Positions 4,810-6,390 of a DNA stretch of 6,390 nucleotides are shown in pieces. The notes beneath the pieces were generated by a model, which worked only from the letters and a program-made list of their open reading frames with translations, was not told the origin of the DNA and searched no databases. The stretch lies in contig DMST01000256.1 of the NCBI GenBank assembly GCA_003454975.1, forward strand, positions 5,068 through 11,457, read 5' to 3'. Positions within the stretch are counted from its first letter, which is position 1. Each line of letters opens with the position of its first letter. This DNA is from Cytophagales bacterium. Its GTDB lineage: Bacteria > Bacteroidota > Bacteroidia > Cytophagales > Cyclobacteriaceae. The position numbers and the translations under genes are program-made.

Positions 4810-5490
4810 CTATTCTTTTCTCAAAGGCAAATGAAACCGCAGGGTCATATCCCCATGCAGGTTATAGGGGGCACGGTAGGTACCTAAACCACGTATAAAA
4901 CCCTGTGGGGTATCGGCGGCTTCCAGACCGGTGGTAGTAAAATCAGTAGGCAATACCAACAGGTTTGACTCCAGCGTGAGTGATAAAAAGGAGAACAGGT
5001 CTACCGAGAGTGCAAGGCCAGCAATGGCCGCCGTCAGGCTCATATCCTCCAAAAGGAAGGAACCCTCCAACGGATCATAAAAGGAGCTAGGTATGGAATA
5101 CTGCACTGTATGGATTGATTCGGTGTGGTAGCCCCCTACAAACACCCAAAGCTTGGCATCAGGTGCTATTTGGTAGATGGGAATAAAGGCCCGCCCCTTC
5201 ACATACCATTGTTCGTTGATATCCTGCTCGTTATTTCGCTCTACTCCCACTACATTGGTGTAGCCCCCCTCTAGCACAATGGTAAACTTATGGTGCAAAT
5301 CAAACCCAAGGCCACCATGAAAGCTTGGAGAAAAATTGCGCGACCAAATCATGGGAGAACCCAACGTTTGCCCACCGCTGAATTGTAAAAAGATACTGGG
5401 CATAGGCTTTTGCACGCCTACTGAATCAGATTGGGCAAATAAGCTACCAGTACTAAGGGTAAGCAACAGAGAAAAAAGTAATCGCTTCAT
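4810..5490 (-). CDS. Predicted outer-membrane beta-barrel protein, copy 1 of the duplicated cassette
   Basis: The 226-residue protein has a signal peptide ending LFAQ (residues 17-20), then beta-rich sequence of amphipathic strands and aromatic girdle-like residues, ending MTLRFHLPLRKE. It is paralogous to the protein at 3623-4294 over its whole length: FSGGQTLGSPMI then RNFSPSFHGGLGFD (about 37-64), EGGYTNVVG, VGGYHTES, PLEGS, AGLALSVDLFSFLSLTLESN and IRGLGTY. About 200 mature residues suit a small barrel of roughly eight strands; that count is inference from length and not a prediction run. The ATG lies inside the ATGA overlap with the upstream lipoprotein gene, which suggests the two are made in fixed ratio and may act as a pair at the outer membrane. 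No known porin, transporter or adhesin signature is visible. Function unknown. Confidence 0.8.
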   Translation of the reverse strand: MKRLLFSLLLTLSTGSLFAQSDSVGVQKPMPSIFLQFSGGQTLGSPMIWSRNFSPSFHGGLGFDLHHKFTIVLEGGYTNVVGVERNNEQDINEQWYVKGRAFIPIYQIAPDAKLWVFVGGYHTESIHTVQYSIPSSFYDPLEGSFLLEDMSLTAAIAGLALSVDLFSFLSLTLESNLLVLPTDFTTTGLEAADTPQGFIRGLGTYRAPYNLHGDMTLRFHLPLRKE

Positions 5491-5951
5491 CGGGTCAGGT
5501 TGATTACGGTTACTTCTACTTCATTAAAGGCTATCCCCAAGGAGTCTATGCTGAAATGTTCCGTAAGGAACTCACCTCGGGCAAATCCTCCTTGCACCTC
5601 CACAAACTCCGGTTGCAGCCGCACCTCCGTACCACAGGCATCGTGGTAGCTTACATCAATGTCATATTCAAAATGCACTTGGCTTTGCTCAGCACCATGG
5701 AATACGGTCATGTCCACTTCTTCGTAATGCATAGGCATAGGAATCAGTACCTGGTTGCCTGTTTGGCTGAGTAAGTTGTGCGTATATATAGGCTCGTCAG
5801 CCGCTACTATTACAGTCACCGAATCCAATCGGTCATTGGGCCCAGCAGTAACCAGACCTATGTAGGGCTCTCCATTGAAATTACAATTGAATTCAAGACA
5901 GGAGCTGAAGAGGATCCCTATGGCGAGAAATAAGAAAGGGGCTCGTTTCAT
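5487..5951 (-). CDS. Predicted lipoprotein, copy 1 of the duplicated cassette
   Basis: The 154-residue protein has a lipoprotein signal: MKRAP, a hydrophobic core, then LFSSC with C18 as the likely lipidated residue. After it come C23, GEPYI (27-31), LDSV (42-45), DEPIYT (52-57), MPMHYEEV (72-79), QSQV-x-F-x-Y and C106 before EVRLQP. Over the core, some 40 of about 105 positions match the paralogue at 4291-4755 by eye. The first residues after the lipid-modified Cys (LEFN) lack the acidic run of surface-exported Bacteroidota lipoproteins, so the periplasmic side of the outer membrane is a guess. It is the first gene of the four-gene operon. A perfect -7 element lies 26 bases before the ATG, and the stop overlaps the barrel ATG. 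I do not recognise the family; an Ig-like sandwich fold is possible. Confidence 0.82.
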   Translation of the reverse strand: MKRAPFLFLAIGILFSSCLEFNCNFNGEPYIGLVTAGPNDRLDSVTVIVAADEPIYTHNLLSQTGNQVLIPMPMHYEEVDMTVFHGAEQSQVHFEYDIDVSYHDACGTEVRLQPEFVEVQGGFARGEFLTEHFSIDSLGIAFNEVEVTVINLTR

Positions 5952-5977
5952 AGTGGTAGAAAGATTATTGTGTTTGG

Positions 5978-5985
5978 CAAAACTA
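5978..5985 (-). promoter_or_regulatory. Perfect Bacteroidota -7 element for the lipoprotein/barrel operon
   Basis: On the minus strand 5985-5978 reads TAGTTTTG, an exact match to TAnnTTTG, ending 26 bases before the ATG at 5951. No clear TTG sits 19-21 bases upstream, so the -33 part is weak. This is the best promoter candidate for all four cassette genes. Confidence 0.45.
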
Positions 5986-6038
5986 ATGGCTAGTCAATGT
6001 GAAGACGACACAGAGAAGCCGAAAGTTGTAAGCCTCCA

Positions 6039-6107
6039 CGAAGAGCGCAGAATAGGGCTGAAATAGTGTTCATAGCCCTACAGCCAATACAAAATTAGTG
6101 CTCTTCG
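6039..6107 (-). repeat. Nested inverted repeats at the 3' end of the aminotransferase gene
   Basis: An inner stem TAGGGCT (6053-6059) / AGCCCTA (6074-6080) has 7 perfect pairs, and GAA/TTC can add three more with a 2-base bulge. An outer pair, CGAAGAGC (6039-6046) / GCTCTTCG (6100-6107), encloses it and includes the aminotransferase stop. There is no strong T-run after the inner stem on the minus strand, so it would be a non-canonical terminator or an mRNA 3'-end stabiliser. It would separate this gene from the lipoprotein operon. Confidence 0.42.
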
Positions 6108-6390
6108 CAGGCTTGCAAGATCACCTGACAGGCGTGGTCAATTTGCTCATTTGTGATGATCAGAGGTGGGGCAATGCGTAAGCTATTATCGCAGAATAGA
6201 AACCAGTCAGTAATGACACCCAGCTCAATGGCCCGGTCGATGATGGGCTTCACCACTTCGAAATGATCAAACTCAACGGCCATCATCAGCCCGGCATTGC
6301 GGATTCCTCGTATAAGCGGGTGTTTTAGTTGGTCCCGGAAACGCGCCGCCTTAGCGGGTACTTGTGTGAGTAGATCACTGTTGCGCAAGG
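6095..6390 (-). CDS. Class-III PLP-dependent aminotransferase, C-terminal fragment (5' end beyond the window)
   Basis: The frame is open to the right edge and ends at TAA (6097-6095), giving the last 97 or so residues. Recognisable are the small-domain motif IRGIRNAGLMMAVEFD, then a block with IELGVITDWFLF, and the closing LRIAPPLIITNEQIDHACQV, typical of class-III (ornithine/acetylornithine-type) aminotransferases. The VITDWFLF version is the one I associate with Bacteroidota proteins annotated 'aspartate aminotransferase family protein'. The PLP-binding lysine and substrate determinants lie outside, so the amino donor cannot be given. The first in-window codons are internal sequence, not a start. 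It points the same way as the lipoprotein operon but is 143 bp away with an inverted repeat between, so probably a separate unit. Confidence 0.88.
   Translation of the reverse strand, partial: LRNSDLLTQVPAKAARFRDQLKHPLIRGIRNAGLMMAVEFDHFEVVKPIIDRAIELGVITDWFLFCDNSLRIAPPLIITNEQIDHACQVILQACEEH

Larger units (their letters stand above)
3623..5951 (-). repeat. Tandem duplication of a lipoprotein + outer-membrane-barrel cassette
   Basis: Copy 1 (5951-4810) and copy 2 (4755-3623) each encode a 154-residue lipoprotein followed by a 223-226-residue barrel. Each pair shares an identical 4-bp ATGA overlap, and the copies are separated by 54 bp. Lipoproteins match lipoproteins and barrels match barrels along their length. 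The duplication is old: codons differ while key motifs are unchanged. All four genes are probably one transcript. Confidence 0.85.

Noticed and set aside
5875..6066. Plus-strand frame of 63 codons over the lipoprotein start and the operon promoter region
   Set aside because: It is antisense to the signal peptide, crosses the hairpin region and resembles nothing known.

Overview
The window looks like a chromosomal stretch from a member of the Bacteroidota, possibly Cytophagia or a relative. Four things point there: signal peptides ending in 'AQ', weak or absent Shine-Dalgarno sites, a match to the Bacteroidota -7 promoter element (TAnnTTTG) upstream of the right-hand operon, and gene families typical of that phylum. 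No rRNA, tRNA, CRISPR array, insertion sequence or phage gene was seen.

Left block (1-687, minus strand): the N-terminal 229 codons of a secreted protein of the vanadium-dependent haloperoxidase-like (DUF6851-type) family, running off the left edge. It is divergent from the next gene across a 183-bp gap that holds a candidate promoter and two small inverted repeats.

Middle block (871-3626, plus strand): a small ABM-like dimeric alpha/beta-barrel protein; a 343-bp gene-free gap with a 14-bp tandem repeat; a single-domain HD hydrolase resembling small alarmone hydrolases; an AraC-type regulator fused to a GyrI-like ligand-binding domain; and, two bases later, a free-standing GyrI-like protein. 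The last two form an obvious operon, plausibly a small-molecule sensor plus a binding or hydrolytic partner. A short U-tailed hairpin spans its stop codon.

Right block (6390-3623, minus strand): the C-terminus of a class-III PLP aminotransferase, then four co-directional genes made of two copies of one cassette: a 154-residue lipoprotein followed by a roughly 225-residue predicted outer-membrane beta-barrel. Within each cassette the genes overlap by the same 4-bp ATGA. The copies have clearly diverged but keep strong signatures: GEPYI, MPMHYEEV and two spaced cysteines in the lipoproteins; SGGQ, SPMI, FSPSFH and a terminal LRFHLPL in the barrels. I recognise no named system here. This duplicated lipoprotein/barrel pair is the best candidate in the window for an undescribed envelope module. 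The last barrel gene converges on the GyrI-like gene, and their stop codons overlap.
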